Positions 9,774-20,857 of a stretch of 64,000 nucleotides of DNA are shown here, piece after piece. The translations under genes and the position numbers were made by a program. Position 1 is the first letter of the stretch, and each line of letters starts with the position of its first letter. The notes beneath the pieces were generated by a model, which had not been told where the DNA came from, made no database searches, and was given only the letters and a program-made list of their open reading frames with translations. The stretch lies in assembly GCA_037042185.1 (NCBI GenBank), contig JAXQJY010000025.1:248001-312000 (forward strand). Reading direction: 5' to 3'. This DNA comes from Sordariomycetes sp. S80-01Y (taxonomy: Eukaryota; Ascomycota; Sordariomycetes).

Positions 9774-11242
9774 GGTGACTGCTGATGGATGAAGAGAAGA
9801 GGATGGACGGGAGAGCAGACTCTAGAGACGCAGATCCCTTCCCGAGGGAAGAGGAGCGACCCTTAAATAGGGCGAGCAAGTTTGTGCCGAGCCATCGCAT
9901 CGTCCCTCCAGGGACCTTCTCGCGTGCGACCAGCCAACGTTTAGATTCTAAATGGCAATTGTCCAATCGCGATATCGCGACGCTGAGCCAAAGGGGAAGG
10001 TCGTTGGACGTGCGTTTGCCAGTGCGGGCGGGGAACACCATGGGCCTGCATAAGCATAAGGAATAGCATGGGATCTCCGAAGCGGACTCGGGTGAGGCCG
10101 ATTGTCGAGAGATCAGCGCTGTCAAACGCGATGAATTGTTGGAGACGTCGAACGCTTGGTAGTTGACTCGTGAAGCGTCGTCAACGTGCCTCGTGCGACT
10201 GTGCAACTGTCGGCTTACACGACATGGCGACGCCTCTGCCGCGGGATCGGTGATAAGCATATCAGCCACCCCCAGCCAAGAGTCTTGGGCCCCCCAACCT
10301 CACTGCGTGCTGTGCTTCTAGAAGCCCTGCGGGTTGGGCGCCCAATTAAGGCAAAAGTGCTGTTCCTGCGGCCTGGCCAAGCTTGGTTGCCCAGGACCGT
10401 CTCCGGTGAGCAAGAAGCGTGGCGCTTTTGTCTCTGATCTCCTGCCGTGCTGGGACAAGGCCGTTCTGGTCATTGGCCTTATGCTGGGAGACCCTTTGTC
10501 GGCCTCGCTTGGCAGCTGGCGAGCTCGTGATATCGGACGCGTCGGACGCTTCTCGACTGGTCAAAAGTGCTCAAACCCAGCCTCGCCTCCGTGAGGAACT
10601 CGCTCAGCGACAGTCTTCATCGCCTTCATCTCGACGGCTTCGTACATCATTTGGTGACACCGTACGACGCCAAGAGCGACAGTCTTGCCTCAACGTTAGC
10701 GAGCATGCTGACCCAAGCAGCTACTACTACGGATAGTAATTGGGAACGAAGGAGATGGCAGAGCACATGCTTCCTGCGCCTGGCGGATGCGGATCGTTGA
10801 GGCGCCTCGACTGGCGTAAGTTTGCTCCGCCGTGGCGCAATTGAGGACTTGGAAGCGTCGGTGAGAGACGAAGGACCCTTGGCCATCCTCGGTGAGGCAG
10901 AACAGGGATCACAGGCTGCTGACTCATCCACCTTATCGGCCAGCGCCGCCTCACAAGGTTCTTATCGCGTAGCTTCGGCTCAGCGCGGGGCAGACGCAGA
11001 AAATCAGAAGTTGAAGTGGTCTGTCTGCATGCAGCGGCTGCTGGTGGCACTGCTGGCACTGCTGGCGCTCTGGCAGCGGCACTGGCCGTGCACCTCAGTG
11101 GGCGTCCGAGCACATCATCTCGTGATTGCGACAGACTTTTCTTCGGTACTTCCGAAGCCTCCTTTTTCCACCAATTCGTGCCTCTTCTTCCTTCCTCCCT
11201 CCGTCCCCAACCCATCCATCCATCCTCCAGAAAACGCCAATA
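9774..11242. other. divergent promoter region, aminopeptidase and CBS genes
   Basis: A 1.5-kb non-coding stretch. A TATA-like TATTTAAG lies at 9862-9869 on the minus strand. A GCACTGCTG-type short repeat occurs at about 11035-11070. A pyrimidine-rich leader precedes the ATG at 11243. Short open frames in both strands show no family resemblance. Confidence 0.55.
9862..9869 (-). promoter_or_regulatory. TATA-like element of the aminopeptidase gene
   Basis: TATTTAAG on the minus strand, about 90 bases upstream of the aminopeptidase start codon. It is in the expected place for a core promoter element. Confidence 0.4.
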
Positions 11243-12796
11243 ATGGCCGACCTCCCCCACGTCCCGCGCTCGCGCGCAACCGTCCACTCCGCCACCGAGC
11301 TCATCGGCAACACGCCCCTCGTCCGCCTCAACAAGCTGCCTGCCAGCCTCGGTATCGAATGCGATGTCTACGTCAAGGCCGAGTTCTTCAACGCCGGCGG
11401 CTCCGTCAAGGACCGCATTGCCCTGCGCATGATCGAGCAGGCCGAGAAGTCGGGGCGCATCAAGCCCGGCGACACCCTCATCGAGCCCACGTCTGGAAAC
11501 ACGGGTATTGGCCTGGCGTTGGTTGGTGCGATCAAGGGCTACAAGACCATCATCACGCTGCCGGAAAAGATGTCGGCTGAAAAGGTCTCGGTGTTGAGGG
11601 CGCTTGGCGCGACCATCATCAGGACCCCCACGCAGGCCGCTTGGGACAGTCCAGAAAGCCACATCGGTGTGGCCAGGAGGTTGGAAAAGGAGATCCCCAA
11701 CGCGCACATCCTGGATCAGTACGGCAACGTGGATAACCCGCTGGCGCACGAGCTCGGCACGGCGGAGGAGATCTGGGAGCAAACGGGCGGCAAGCTGAGC
11801 GCTGTTGTTGCCGGTGCGGGCACGGGTGGCACCATTACTGGCATTTCCCGCGGTCTCAGGAAGCACAGCAAGGACGTCAAGATCATCGCTGCGGATCCTC
11901 AGGGCAGCATCCTCGCCCTCCCCGAGAGCCTCAACGAGGAGCACATGAACGCTCAGTACAAGGTCGAGGGCATTGGCTACGACTTCATCCCCGATGTCCT
12001 CGCCCGCGAAGAGGTGGACAAGTGGTACAAGACGGACGACCAAGAGTCCTTCTACCTCGCCCGTCGCCTGATCTCCGAGGAAGGACTCCTCGTCGGCGGC
12101 TCTTCCGGCTCCGCCATGGCGGCCATGGTCATGGCTGTCAAGGACTTTGGCTTCAAGAAGGGCGATGTCGTCGTCGTGGTTCTGCCCGACAGCATCCGCA
12201 GCTACCTCACCAAGTTCGCCGACGACGACTGGCTCGCTGCCAACAAGCTCCTCCCCACCAACGGCATCGAAGCCACGGCCAAGGTCCAGAACGGCGCCGA
12301 TCCTTACGAGGGCGCCACCATCGCCTCGCTCCGCCTCAAGCCCGTCACCTCCGTGTCCGCCACGGCGACCTGCTCCGACGCCATCGAGACCATGCGCGAC
12401 AGGGGCTTCGACCAGCTCCCCGTCCTCTCCGCCACCACACCTTCCAAGCTCGTCGGTCTGGTCACGCTGGGCAACCTGCTGAGCTACATCTCCCGCGGCC
12501 GCGCCACGGCGGACAGCCAGGTCAAGGACGTCATGTTCGACTTTGCCCACCTGGACGAGATCATCACCGACCCGCGACAGAATGCCGCGCTAGGCCAGAA
12601 GACGGGCAAGGACAAGAAGCGCAAGTTTGTCCAGATCACAAAGGAGACGAGCCTGTCGGAGCTGAGCAAGTTCTTTGAGTGGAACAGCGCGGCGGTGGTG
12701 ACGGAGCAGAGCGAGGACAGCTCGACTCTCTCCAAGCCGATCGCCATCGTGACCAAGGTCGATCTGTTGTCTTGGATGGTCAACAAGAAGCTGTAG
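11243..12796 (+). CDS. cystathionine beta-synthase
   Basis: Single-exon 517-residue enzyme of transsulfuration. It condenses serine with homocysteine to cystathionine, using pyridoxal phosphate. The fold-type II catalytic core covers about 10-345: the PLP lysine is Lys56 in GGSVKDR, the substrate loop is TSGNTG, and the phosphate loop is GAGTGGT. Two C-terminal CBS (Bateman) domains follow, about 355-415 and 450-515, as in yeast Cys4. There is no N-terminal heme domain, as expected in fungi. The frame is open upstream to 11126, but the extra 39 residues are low-complexity leader (PPSPTHPS) and the ATG at 11243 has a good context (TAATGG). Cytosolic. The C-terminal pair may inhibit or tune activity, by analogy with the family. 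Confidence 0.95.
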   Translation: MADLPHVPRSRATVHSATELIGNTPLVRLNKLPASLGIECDVYVKAEFFNAGGSVKDRIALRMIEQAEKSGRIKPGDTLIEPTSGNTGIGLALVGAIKGYKTIITLPEKMSAEKVSVLRALGATIIRTPTQAAWDSPESHIGVARRLEKEIPNAHILDQYGNVDNPLAHELGTAEEIWEQTGGKLSAVVAGAGTGGTITGISRGLRKHSKDVKIIAADPQGSILALPESLNEEHMNAQYKVEGIGYDFIPDVLAREEVDKWYKTDDQESFYLARRLISEEGLLVGGSSGSAMAAMVMAVKDFGFKKGDVVVVVLPDSIRSYLTKFADDDWLAANKLLPTNGIEATAKVQNGADPYEGATIASLRLKPVTSVSATATCSDAIETMRDRGFDQLPVLSATTPSKLVGLVTLGNLLSYISRGRATADSQVKDVMFDFAHLDEIITDPRQNAALGQKTGKDKKRKFVQITKETSLSELSKFFEWNSAAVVTEQSEDSSTLSKPIAIVTKVDLLSWMVNKKL

Positions 12797-12962
12797 TTAA
12801 GGAGATGGTTTCATGGACAAATCTTTTGGGCGTTTTGGATAGCATTAAGCGGGCATAGAGGGGCACGGTCAACCATTTAGAGACTCAACGTCTGGGACCG
12901 TCATGGTTAAGATAGGATAATCAATCTCCGTCAACCGATCAGTTACTTGTTTACCGAAGCAT

Positions 12963-13823
12963 CTATATCCTCTGCGCGATCCACCACCACCACTTGTCCG
13001 CCCCCGGCCCGTCGCCCGTGACATTGCCGGGCAGGATCTCAACGTCGATGTCGAATTCCTGCATCTGCTTGAAGCTGAACTTCTCGCTGCCGTACTCCCC
13101 CAGCCAGGCATCTTGCTCCTCCGAGCCCAGCTCATCCACATCCGCGCCAGAATCCAGGAGGCCCTTGCTGCGCGTCGCCCGGATGCGCGTCAATTCGCTC
13201 TCGAGGTTCGTCTTGACGAGCGTCGACGGAATCGCTGTAAAGAGGTCCATCTTGTTCGCCGCAAGCAGCACGGGCACAGGGCCCTTCTTCGCGTCCTTGC
13301 TCCCGGCGCGCTTCTGCAGGAACAGGAGCACGTCGTAGAGGTATCCTGCCGTCTCGGCCAGAACATCCTGCTCGCTCAGGGCGGCCGCGTCGACCATGAA
13401 TGTCACGGCCTTCAACTTCTCGGTCCTCTCGAGCTTGCCCATCGCGACATTCCTCAGCTTGCCATGCCCCGGGGTGTCGACGAGCAGGAACTTCGTGTGC
13501 GTTCCGCTCACGTCCTCGTGGTTCCTGAAGCTTTGCTTGGTGTCGCTGTCGGTGCTGGCATTGAGCTCAACGCTCTGCGTGGACTGGCTGGTGTGCGTCT
13601 TTGCGGGGCCGTGGTTGCCGCGCTCAAAGAGAGTGAGCAACGAAGTCTTGCCGGACGCAAGAGGGCCGAGGAGGAGCACGGTGGGCGGTACAATGTACGT
13701 TGACGAGGAGGAGAGGGCGACGTGGAGGAGGATTGGGCCGCCGAGGATGATGGCAATGCCGAGGATAAGGAGGGGAATCGACGGTGTGAGGAGGGCCTCG
13801 AGAAGGTTGGTGAAGGTCGACAT
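12963..13823 (-). CDS. signal recognition particle receptor beta subunit
   Basis: Single-exon 286-residue protein, the membrane-bound small GTPase that anchors the SRP receptor alpha subunit at the endoplasmic reticulum. One membrane segment lies at about 14-37. The Arf/SRbeta-like GTPase domain follows: P-loop GPLASGKT (53-60), G3 DTPGH (116-120) with a His after Gly as in SRbeta, and G4 NKMD (190-193). The end (DKWWWWIAQRI) is typical of fungal homologues. The gene is convergent with cystathionine beta-synthase (166 bases between stops) and divergent from the AKR1-like gene. Confidence 0.92.
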   Translation of the reverse strand: MSTFTNLLEALLTPSIPLLILGIAIILGGPILLHVALSSSSTYIVPPTVLLLGPLASGKTSLLTLFERGNHGPAKTHTSQSTQSVELNASTDSDTKQSFRNHEDVSGTHTKFLLVDTPGHGKLRNVAMGKLERTEKLKAVTFMVDAAALSEQDVLAETAGYLYDVLLFLQKRAGSKDAKKGPVPVLLAANKMDLFTAIPSTLVKTNLESELTRIRATRSKGLLDSGADVDELGSEEQDAWLGEYGSEKFSFKQMQEFDIDVEILPGNVTGDGPGADKWWWWIAQRI

Positions 13824-14905
13824 CTTGCTTGGCTTGCGCTGGCGCTGCGCGGTCGGTTGCGCCTGTTGCGATGGTCGGGTGCTGGTGGTGGTGTGATGTT
13901 GTAGGGGAGGCGAAGATCTGGCTTGGACAAGGCAAGGTCTCCAAGTGGTGGCGCGATGGTGGGGCTTGAGCTACCCTGCATCCAGAGTAGGATCGTCAAC
14001 TTTTGGTTCATTGTAGTACAAAACTTTCGCAAAGGAGAGATGAGGGGGTTCTCGGAATGAGTAAGTAATCAATGCCTGATCGAGAACGGTTCTGAGTTTG
14101 GCGTCGGTGAGGTCTGGAAACATTGGGCCGTCCCGCGCTGGGTCACCCCTTTTGCCATCGATGTGCCTAACAAATCACCAGAAAGGAGACCGGTAAACGT
14201 CAAAGCCGTAGAGCCAGGGGCAAGTTGACGAAAAACTCCGGAAAGCTCACCTTTTCCAGAGACATAAGCAGGTCAAGTCTAGATAAGAACATGAGCCAAG
14301 CTTCGTGATCTGCACTCAACCTTTCATGTCTTCCCTCGTCCATCATCTATCGTCAACGGCCACTGGCAGCCAGACCCCTGAGGCTTGGAAGCTGGACGCT
14401 AAACCGGACAGAGTCAAGGCTGACCCGGGCGGACTGCGCCCCACCGCCAGTGGCACTGCACTGCACTGCACTGTAATTAGTCCACATGCACTGGCTTGAC
14501 TGGCAAACTGCCCGTGGCAGCCAGGCCGAGCCAAGCATCACGAGGCGGCATCCATGCTCCAGCAGCTCCAGCAGCTCCAGCTCCAGCTCGCTCCAGTCGA
14601 ACCGCGCGTCACTCCCCATCAAATTTCCGTCGCTTCCCAAAACCCCATCATCTTTCTTCTTCTCCGGCCGAGACGTCCTACATTTGCGCGCGCATCGCTT
14701 GTTGCATTGCAATACCCGCGCTGTCTTCTTCTGCCTCTTCACTGCCTTCCTTAATGACTTGTCATGTATAGCATCTTGTAATTGACCTCCTTTCGCTCTC
14801 GACCCCCCCGCCGCCTCGCGCGCAGACCCCAAATCGCTTCAGCCTCAACTTCACCCCTGGGCTACCTCCCTAAAGCACGCCCAAAGCCCCCCGACAAACC
14901 CGTTG
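13824..14905. other. divergent promoter region, SRP receptor beta and AKR1-like genes
   Basis: A 1.1-kb non-coding stretch holding two simple repeats: a run of CACTG units near 14453-14473 and the CTCCAG-type microsatellite at 14556-14596. Open frames here owe their length to those repeats and resemble no family. Confidence 0.55.
14556..14596 (+). repeat. CTCCAG-type microsatellite
   Basis: About seven imperfect units built from CTCCAG and CAG, about 310 bases upstream of the AKR1-like start codon, probably in the promoter or 5' leader. Such tracts vary in length between strains. Confidence 0.7.
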
Positions 14906-17203
14906 ATGGTCGCGCCGTCCCTCGAAGGCAGCTCGCCTGCTGCTCCCCGTCAACCCGCCACCAAATCCTCCGCCGCCGCCCCAAAGCTGAATAGTGACAT
15001 GGAAATGGGCACCCTCGCGACCGACCAGACGGCGCAAGCCCAGCCGCAGCAGAAGGACGATGATATCATGCAGGTGGCCCGGCTGGGCGACATCCAGGTC
15101 ATGGAGAAGTTGTTCGAGTCGCATGGCTACGATGCGACGTACACAGACGATGAGGGCATCACCCCGTTACATGTATGGCCACCAACCTTGAGCCCTCGTG
15201 CTCGTGTGACCTCGGACGAAGAGCTGACAGAAGCCACAGTGGGCGGCCATTAACAACCAATATGCCATGTGCAAGTTTCTCATCGAGCACGGCGCAGAGA
15301 TCAACCGAAAAGGCGGCGAGTCGGTAGCGACACCTCTGCAGTGGGCGGCGCAGCGCTGCCACTACTACGTCGTCAACCTCCTCCTCCAGCACGGTGCCGA
15401 CCCTCTCATTACCGACGCTCAAGGCTACAACACACTCCACATCTCGACCTTCAACGGAAATGTCCTGCTTATTGTGCTGCTGCTCCACCAAGGCATCCCC
15501 GTCGACGTCCTCGACAGCTACGGCCACACGGCCCTCATGTGGTCTGCCTACAAGGGCTTTCCGGGCTGCGTCGACGTCTTTCTGCGATGGGGCGCTAATG
15601 TCCACGCCACCGACGAGCAGGGCTTTACGGCCCTGCACTGGGCTTTGGTCAAGGGGAACCCCTACTGCGTGCTCAAGCTGATCGAGTACGGCGCGGATCG
15701 ATTTGCGAAGACACATGCAGGCAAGACGCCGGCCTCAACAGCGGCAGAGCTAGGAACTGAGCAGTCGTGGCATTCAGCGTTGAGAGAATGTGGGTATGAC
15801 GAGGATGGGCAACCTCTCATGCCGCCGTGGCCCGGCGCGAGCTACTTCCTGAAGGACAAGAAGTCGTTCGTGCTCCGCTTCACGTTCCTGTGTCCGTTCT
15901 TGTTCGTCTGGGCAATTATCATGGTGCTGTCTCATACTCCGGTGTTTCTGGGCGTCCCAATGGCCATCTTTGTTGGATTCAGCATACAATGGGGAGCGCA
16001 GCAGATACTGGAATATGCGCCACCGACCATGAGGGCGTTCCACAAAACTCCCTGGCTGGCGGGCATCTTCGCGGGCTCCCTCTTCCTTGTCGGCATCGAC
16101 TGGCTCTTCGTGGTCTTGCCCATCACGGCCGTCGCCGAAGAAACATCCTCCTCTCGCTCTCACTTCCTGCTAAACATCATGTTTGCAATCTTCATCAGCC
16201 TGACGAGCTATTTCTACATCGCCGCCATGCGCTTCGAGCCGGGCTTCGTGCCCAAGCTCAACGGCATCGCGGAGCAGAAAGCCGTCATCGACGACCTTCT
16301 CAAGGCGTGGAAGTACGACGAGTTCAACTTTTGTGTTACCTGCATGATCCGGACGCCGTTGCGGAGCAAGCATTGCAAGGCGTGCCAGAGGTGTGTGGCC
16401 AAACACGATCACCACTGCCCGTGGGTGTACAACTGTGTTGGGGTGAACAACCATCGGCACTTCTTCCTCTACCTTGTATTCTTGACGCTGGGCATCCTAA
16501 CCTTTGACTGGCTTCTATGGCACTGTAAGTTTGACCGAAATGGCTACGTATCTAGGCACCAGGCTGACAAGGCACAGACTTCGAGACCGTCTCATACAAT
16601 GCCTCTGAGAGCTGCAACGTGCTCAGCGCTAACCTCTGCAAACTCATCAACAGCGACCCCTACACCATTATCCTCGCCGTCTGGGCGACCCTCCAGCTCA
16701 CCTGGGTTTTCATGCTCGTCTTTACCCAGTCCATCCAAGTCGCCCGGGCGATGACCACGTACGAGAACATGTACGGCGTCCACGACACCGCCACAACCAC
16801 AGCCTTCACCTCCACCGGCCACCCCCTCGATCCCAACCATCCCTCCATATCAGCGCCTGGTGACGGCGGAGCAGGGGGCCACAACCACAAGACCCGCGGC
16901 GGCAAGCTCAAGCAATGGGGCCGCCTCCTCGGCGTGGATCCCTTCATAGAGACCATCGCCGGTCGCGGTGCTGCGACGGGCAAGAGGAAGCAGAAGAAGA
17001 ACCCGTACACCAGGGGCATCATCGCCAACTGCAGAGACTTCTGGTGCGACCCGGCGCCGATATTCGGCCGTAGGGAAAACGGCGTTGCTGCCCTAGGTGG
17101 CGAGCCGGTGGACTACACAGTCATGTACGAGAGCCCCACGATTATGTCGATGGGCAGGAGAGGACGGGACGGCTACGAGGCTGTCGGGACAGATATTGTC
17201 TAA
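14906..17203 (+). CDS. ankyrin-repeat DHHC palmitoyltransferase, AKR1 type
   Basis: Integral membrane S-acyltransferase of Golgi or endosomes that transfers palmitate to protein cysteines; yeast Akr1 modifies Yck2. Three exons, 14906-15172, 15240-16524 and 16578-17203, encode 725 residues. The first splice joins ITPLH to WAAINNQY inside an ankyrin repeat, which confirms it; the second gives LLWHYFETVSYN. About six ankyrin repeats cover 55-275, followed by two pairs of membrane segments (about 300-350 and 365-425). The cysteine-rich DHHC domain has DHHC at 479-482 with Cys482 as the acyl-accepting residue. Further membrane segments and a basic cytosolic tail follow. Yeast Akr1 has DHYC; here it is DHHC. 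The start could be 14999 (MEMGTL), but 14906 is the first ATG of the frame. Confidence 0.93.
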
Positions 17204-17459
17204 GCGTGCATGCTGCTACTGGCGATAGATACAAGACTTCACATGATGAGTCTCACAACGAGACGGCAACGGCCGTGCAGCGAAGTGTACTTATGGATGG
17301 TTGGGAGACGAATTACGAAACAATGACCGCAAGATGGTCTTAATAAATACAGATACCGTTCGAAAAGGGGCTGCCTCGCCACCCCCGAACGACACTTACT
17401 CACATGCCCTTCATGTGGACTAGCATAACTTTTGCCTTTTTTGACTCCGATCCCGCTGC

Positions 17460-19054
17460 TCACAGCATCAGCCCTCTGTCTCTCTCCCTGTACCCGTTGG
17501 TGCCTAGCCACTTCTCCTCCCTCTTCACCAGCCCCTTGGGCAGCTGCAGACCGACTCCGAAGAAGACGAAGATGGCCCACTTCCACCTGAAGGGGTTGAA
17601 GGCGACGCAGAAGACGAACCACCACACCAGCTCGAGGTAGGTGAAGAAGTCGAAGGCGCCGGTCGGGCTGGAGAACTTCAGGGCCTTGGTCATGTCGATC
17701 CAGCGCCTCATCCAGAAGGGGTGCGGCCTGGTCAGGGGGTCGACGAGGAACATGAGCAGGATGCGCGTGTAGATGCCGATGTGCCAGTTGCCGACGCTGC
17801 CGATGGCGGACACGTAGGTGCAGTTGATGGCGCTGACGGAGGGGTGCTGCGGGGGGAAGGTTTGGAGGTACCAGTTCGGGGGGCCGTAGGGCTCGGCAAA
17901 GTTCTCCTGGGGCAGGAAGGACAGGCTGGGGCGCTTGAAGCCAGTAGCCATGATGACGATGTCGGCCTCGATGGTCTCCTTGTGACCGGGGCCGTTCTTG
18001 GGCACGCCGCGCGCGCGGCGGTTGACGACGACGCCGTTGCTGTCGAAGCCCTCGATGTCGCCGCGGACCCATTCCGCCTTGCCCTCGCGGAGCTTGTCCA
18101 TGACGTCGGAGTTGACCATGGGCGTGTCCATGAAGAGGCCCTTGTCGGAGGGGCTGAGGTCCTCGAGGTCGCGGTAGAAGAGCTTCCGGAGGAGGAACTC
18201 GGGGATGAAGGACAGGCTGGTCTCCTGGCCCCAGATGTTCAGGCTGAGGAGGGTGTCGACGATAATGTTCCTGGGGATGATCCACTTGTCGGACCTGGAG
18301 AGGATGGAGGTCTTGCTCGCATCCTTGGCGGCTGCAAACTCGAGGGCCTCGACGGCAGACGCACCGCCGCCGATGATGGCAATCTTCTTCCCCTTGGCGT
18401 CCTTGCCAGTCAGCTCGCTGCTGTGGTAGACCTCGCCCTTGAAATCCGCCTGGCCGGGGATGTTGGGCATCTTGGGGTCGCCGCAGGTGCCCACGGCGGC
18501 GATCAAGCCCTCGAAATGACCATGGGACGTATCGTTGATAATCCAGCGACCGCGGGAGTCCTGGTAGGTCTTGGTGACGGGGAAGTCGAAGAGGGTCTTG
18601 GACTCGAGGTTGTATCGCTGCCAGAGGGACGTGACGGCGTCAATGATCTGGCCGCGCGAAGGGTAGCCGCGCTGCCACTGCACCGAAGGGTGGAAGCGGT
18701 ACATCAACGAATGGATCTGGAGCCCAGACGTTTCGTTGACTTTCTGCGAGGGGATTTAGTTAGCCTTGGGCTTCCAGCGTAGACCGGGAGTTGACTTACA
18801 CTCCAGATACCACCCAGGCTGTCCCTGCCGCCCTTTTCGAAAATGACCACGTCGAAGCCATGACCGACGCAGTGAGCTGCAGCTGTGACTCCCGTAATAC
18901 CAGCACCGATAATGGCAATCTTCGGACGTGAAAGCTGTTGGTCCCCGGGTGGAGGGTTCGGGGAGAGCGCCTTTCCCACGATCCATTGCAGGATCTGGTA
19001 GAGGAAGAGCAGAGGGTGCATGAAGGGGTTCTCGACCTCTGATTTGGACGCCAT
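17460..19054 (-). CDS. FMO-like flavin monooxygenase with membrane tail
   Basis: Two exons, 18800-19054 and 17460-18743 (intron GTAAGT..CGCAG), encode 512 residues. The splice joins GGIWS to KVNETSGLQ, a conserved FMO motif. The FAD Rossmann motif is GAGITG (50-55) and the NADPH motif is GGGASA (starting near 210). The FMO fingerprint FxGxxxH is at 186-192 (FKGEVYH). The ATG motif (MATGFKRP) is also present. Hydrophobic stretches at about 14-28 and 449-487 suggest membrane association, probably with the endoplasmic reticulum. The family oxygenates N, S or carbonyl groups of small molecules; the substrate cannot be told from sequence. The gene stands between AKR1-like and SigF-like genes, with no obvious pathway partner. 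Confidence 0.88.
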
Positions 19055-19841
19055 CGTGCCGAATTGCGATCGCTCTTCGAATTGACGCTGAGAAGATGAA
19101 GGTCCAGAGACGTGGGCTGCTCAATGGTGGTGGACTCTGTTGATTTTTTGAATGCACAGCTGTTTTCTGTGACGTCAAAGTCAGGAGCTTTCACATGCTT
19201 CCACCACAAACAGCTCCCAGGCCCGATCCCCTCCGTATCTCTCAAAGCGACCTGCGCCTATGATAATGGTGGAGCTGTCAATTGCATCTTTAGCGATGGA
19301 TCCGCCGCTCTGCTCGGGCCTGAGCTTCCGAGGACGCGACGCATGTGCCTGACGGGCGGCGATCTGGCGATCCGATCGGACTGAGGAGACTTCCCGGTTA
19401 TCCCGCGCCATGTTTTTCGAGGTGAGACGGGAAAAGTTCGTGCGCTGGCTGGATCGTGTCATTGGATGCTGTGAGTCGGAACTTCGCGGCAGAGATCCAT
19501 TGGATGTAGAGCAGAATTGACTGCGTCGTGTTGATTCGCAGAGGGCAATGGACTGTTTCTTGAAAATCGCTGGTGGCGACGAGACGTCATCGTGACCAGA
19601 GCCGCATTGGGCTTTCACATGTGAGAGCTCTGAACTGGTCGAAGGCTAATGCTCAACACCATCGCCCTGATTTCCATGCTCATCGCAAAGCTCTCTTCAT
19701 CACTACTGCTTTCAATTGGCATCTGATAAAGTCTATTGCAATTGCCGTCGCGGTTGTTCAGGATCAGCCCTCGTTACACAAAACATCCACTCGTTCCATC
19801 ACTCGTTCCATCACTCGCTCACTCGCTCACTCACGCCCAAC
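19055..19841. other. divergent promoter region, FMO-like and SigF-like genes
   Basis: A 787-base non-coding stretch. Its right end carries a short CACTCGYTC tandem repeat at 19788-19834, immediately before the ATG at 19842. No gene is visible. Confidence 0.55.
19788..19834 (+). repeat. short tandem repeat in the 5' leader
   Basis: CACTCGTTCCAT occurs twice and then shortens to repeated CACTCGCT units, ending 8 bases before the ATG at 19842. It lies in the probable 5' untranslated leader of the SigF-like gene. Confidence 0.65.
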
Positions 19842-20571
19842 ATGGAGCATCCAGGTAACCACTACTTCATCTTTATACAATCCACGCTGCTCAAAGAACC
19901 GCCCCCTGACCAATACAGTCCGCGAGATTGACGGTGTCATCACCTCCCTCACCACAGGCACCCCCGAGGAACAGGAGGCGACCCTCAACACCTACTTCCT
20001 CCGCACCGCCTCTTTCACCCACCCCTTCTGCCGCGTCCCCTCCTTCGCAAAGGGCACCATCCCCTTCGCCAACGACGTCGACTCGCTCTGGGTCATCCTG
20101 TCCATCTACCGCTGGTACCGCATCCTGAGCCCCCGCATCGCCATCAACATCGAGTCCGCCGTCCTCGACCAGCGCACCGGCACCCTCTACGTGTCCATCA
20201 AGCAGACCTTCTCCCTGTGGTTCGTCCCCTTCTACAAGGCGCCCGTGCGCCTCACCACCGTGCTGAAGCTCGCCCAACGCACCAACTGGGACTCGGACGA
20301 GACCGTCGCCAGGAACAACATCACCGAGGGTCGCGAGCCGGCTGCGCTCGCCGGGCCGGGCCAGGAGAGGGCCAAGTACTTTGTCGAGAGCCAGGAGGAT
20401 CTGTACCAGGTCAATGACTTTTTGAACTTTTTGCTTCCGGGAGTCGGACCCACGCTGTGGTTCTTGTGGCAGGTCTATGCTACGGGGCTTTGCGTGCTGG
20501 GGAGTCTGGTGTTTCTGCCCTTGTATCTGGTGTTGAATCGGGGGCAGTCGAACAAGGTCAAGTCAGGTTGA
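19842..20571 (+). CDS. SigF-like NTF2-like family protein
   Basis: Protein of 221 residues from a 13-base first exon (19842-19854) and a second exon (19919-20571). The splice gives MEHPVREIDGVI, matching the usual start of this fungal family; the frame is also open without splicing, so the small exon is inferred from conservation and its GTAACC..ACAG signals. An NTF2-like fold is expected over about 1-150, with TFxHPFCRVPSF and SIYRWYRILSPRI motifs. A hydrophobic segment at about 185-215 (LWFLWQVYATGLCVLGSLVFLP) suggests a C-terminal membrane anchor. The biochemical role is not known to me. Confidence 0.78.
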
Positions 20572-20857
20572 GGGTAGCAGACAGCAAGTTCCCAGCAGCG
20601 TCTTGCTTTCGTCGCGGATCATGTTCTGTTTATCAGGCGTTGAGGTATACCAAAAAGACGCCCTAGTTGTCGTAATAATACAGCGCTGTTTCTTGAGGCT
20701 GAAGCACAGCTCAGCACGGGTCACGATTTGATCAGGCATCTTTCTTACATGCAGGGCCGGGATCACCGATTGTCGTCCGCGGGGTTGTCGCACCACCCAA
20801 TCTCATCTTTATTTGATACCCAAACCACAAAGGGCTCCCTTACATCACGCTGCCATC

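Noticed and set aside
8733-9785. 350-codon plus-strand frame
   Set aside because: It is antisense to the M28 aminopeptidase; Val/Gly/Asp-rich composition typical of a mirrored frame.
11126-11242. N-terminal extension of cystathionine beta-synthase as a mitochondrial leader
   Set aside because: Although it contains Arg and Ser, it is low-complexity leader sequence, and the ATG at 11243 has a better context and matches the family start.
10727-12550. 607-codon open frame on the minus strand
   Set aside because: It lies opposite the cystathionine beta-synthase gene; its rich Gly/Val/Asp/Arg translation mirrors the GC-rich third positions of the real gene, and it shows no family motif.
17721-18782. 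353-codon plus-strand frame
   Set aside because: It is antisense to the FMO-like gene and has no recognisable domain.
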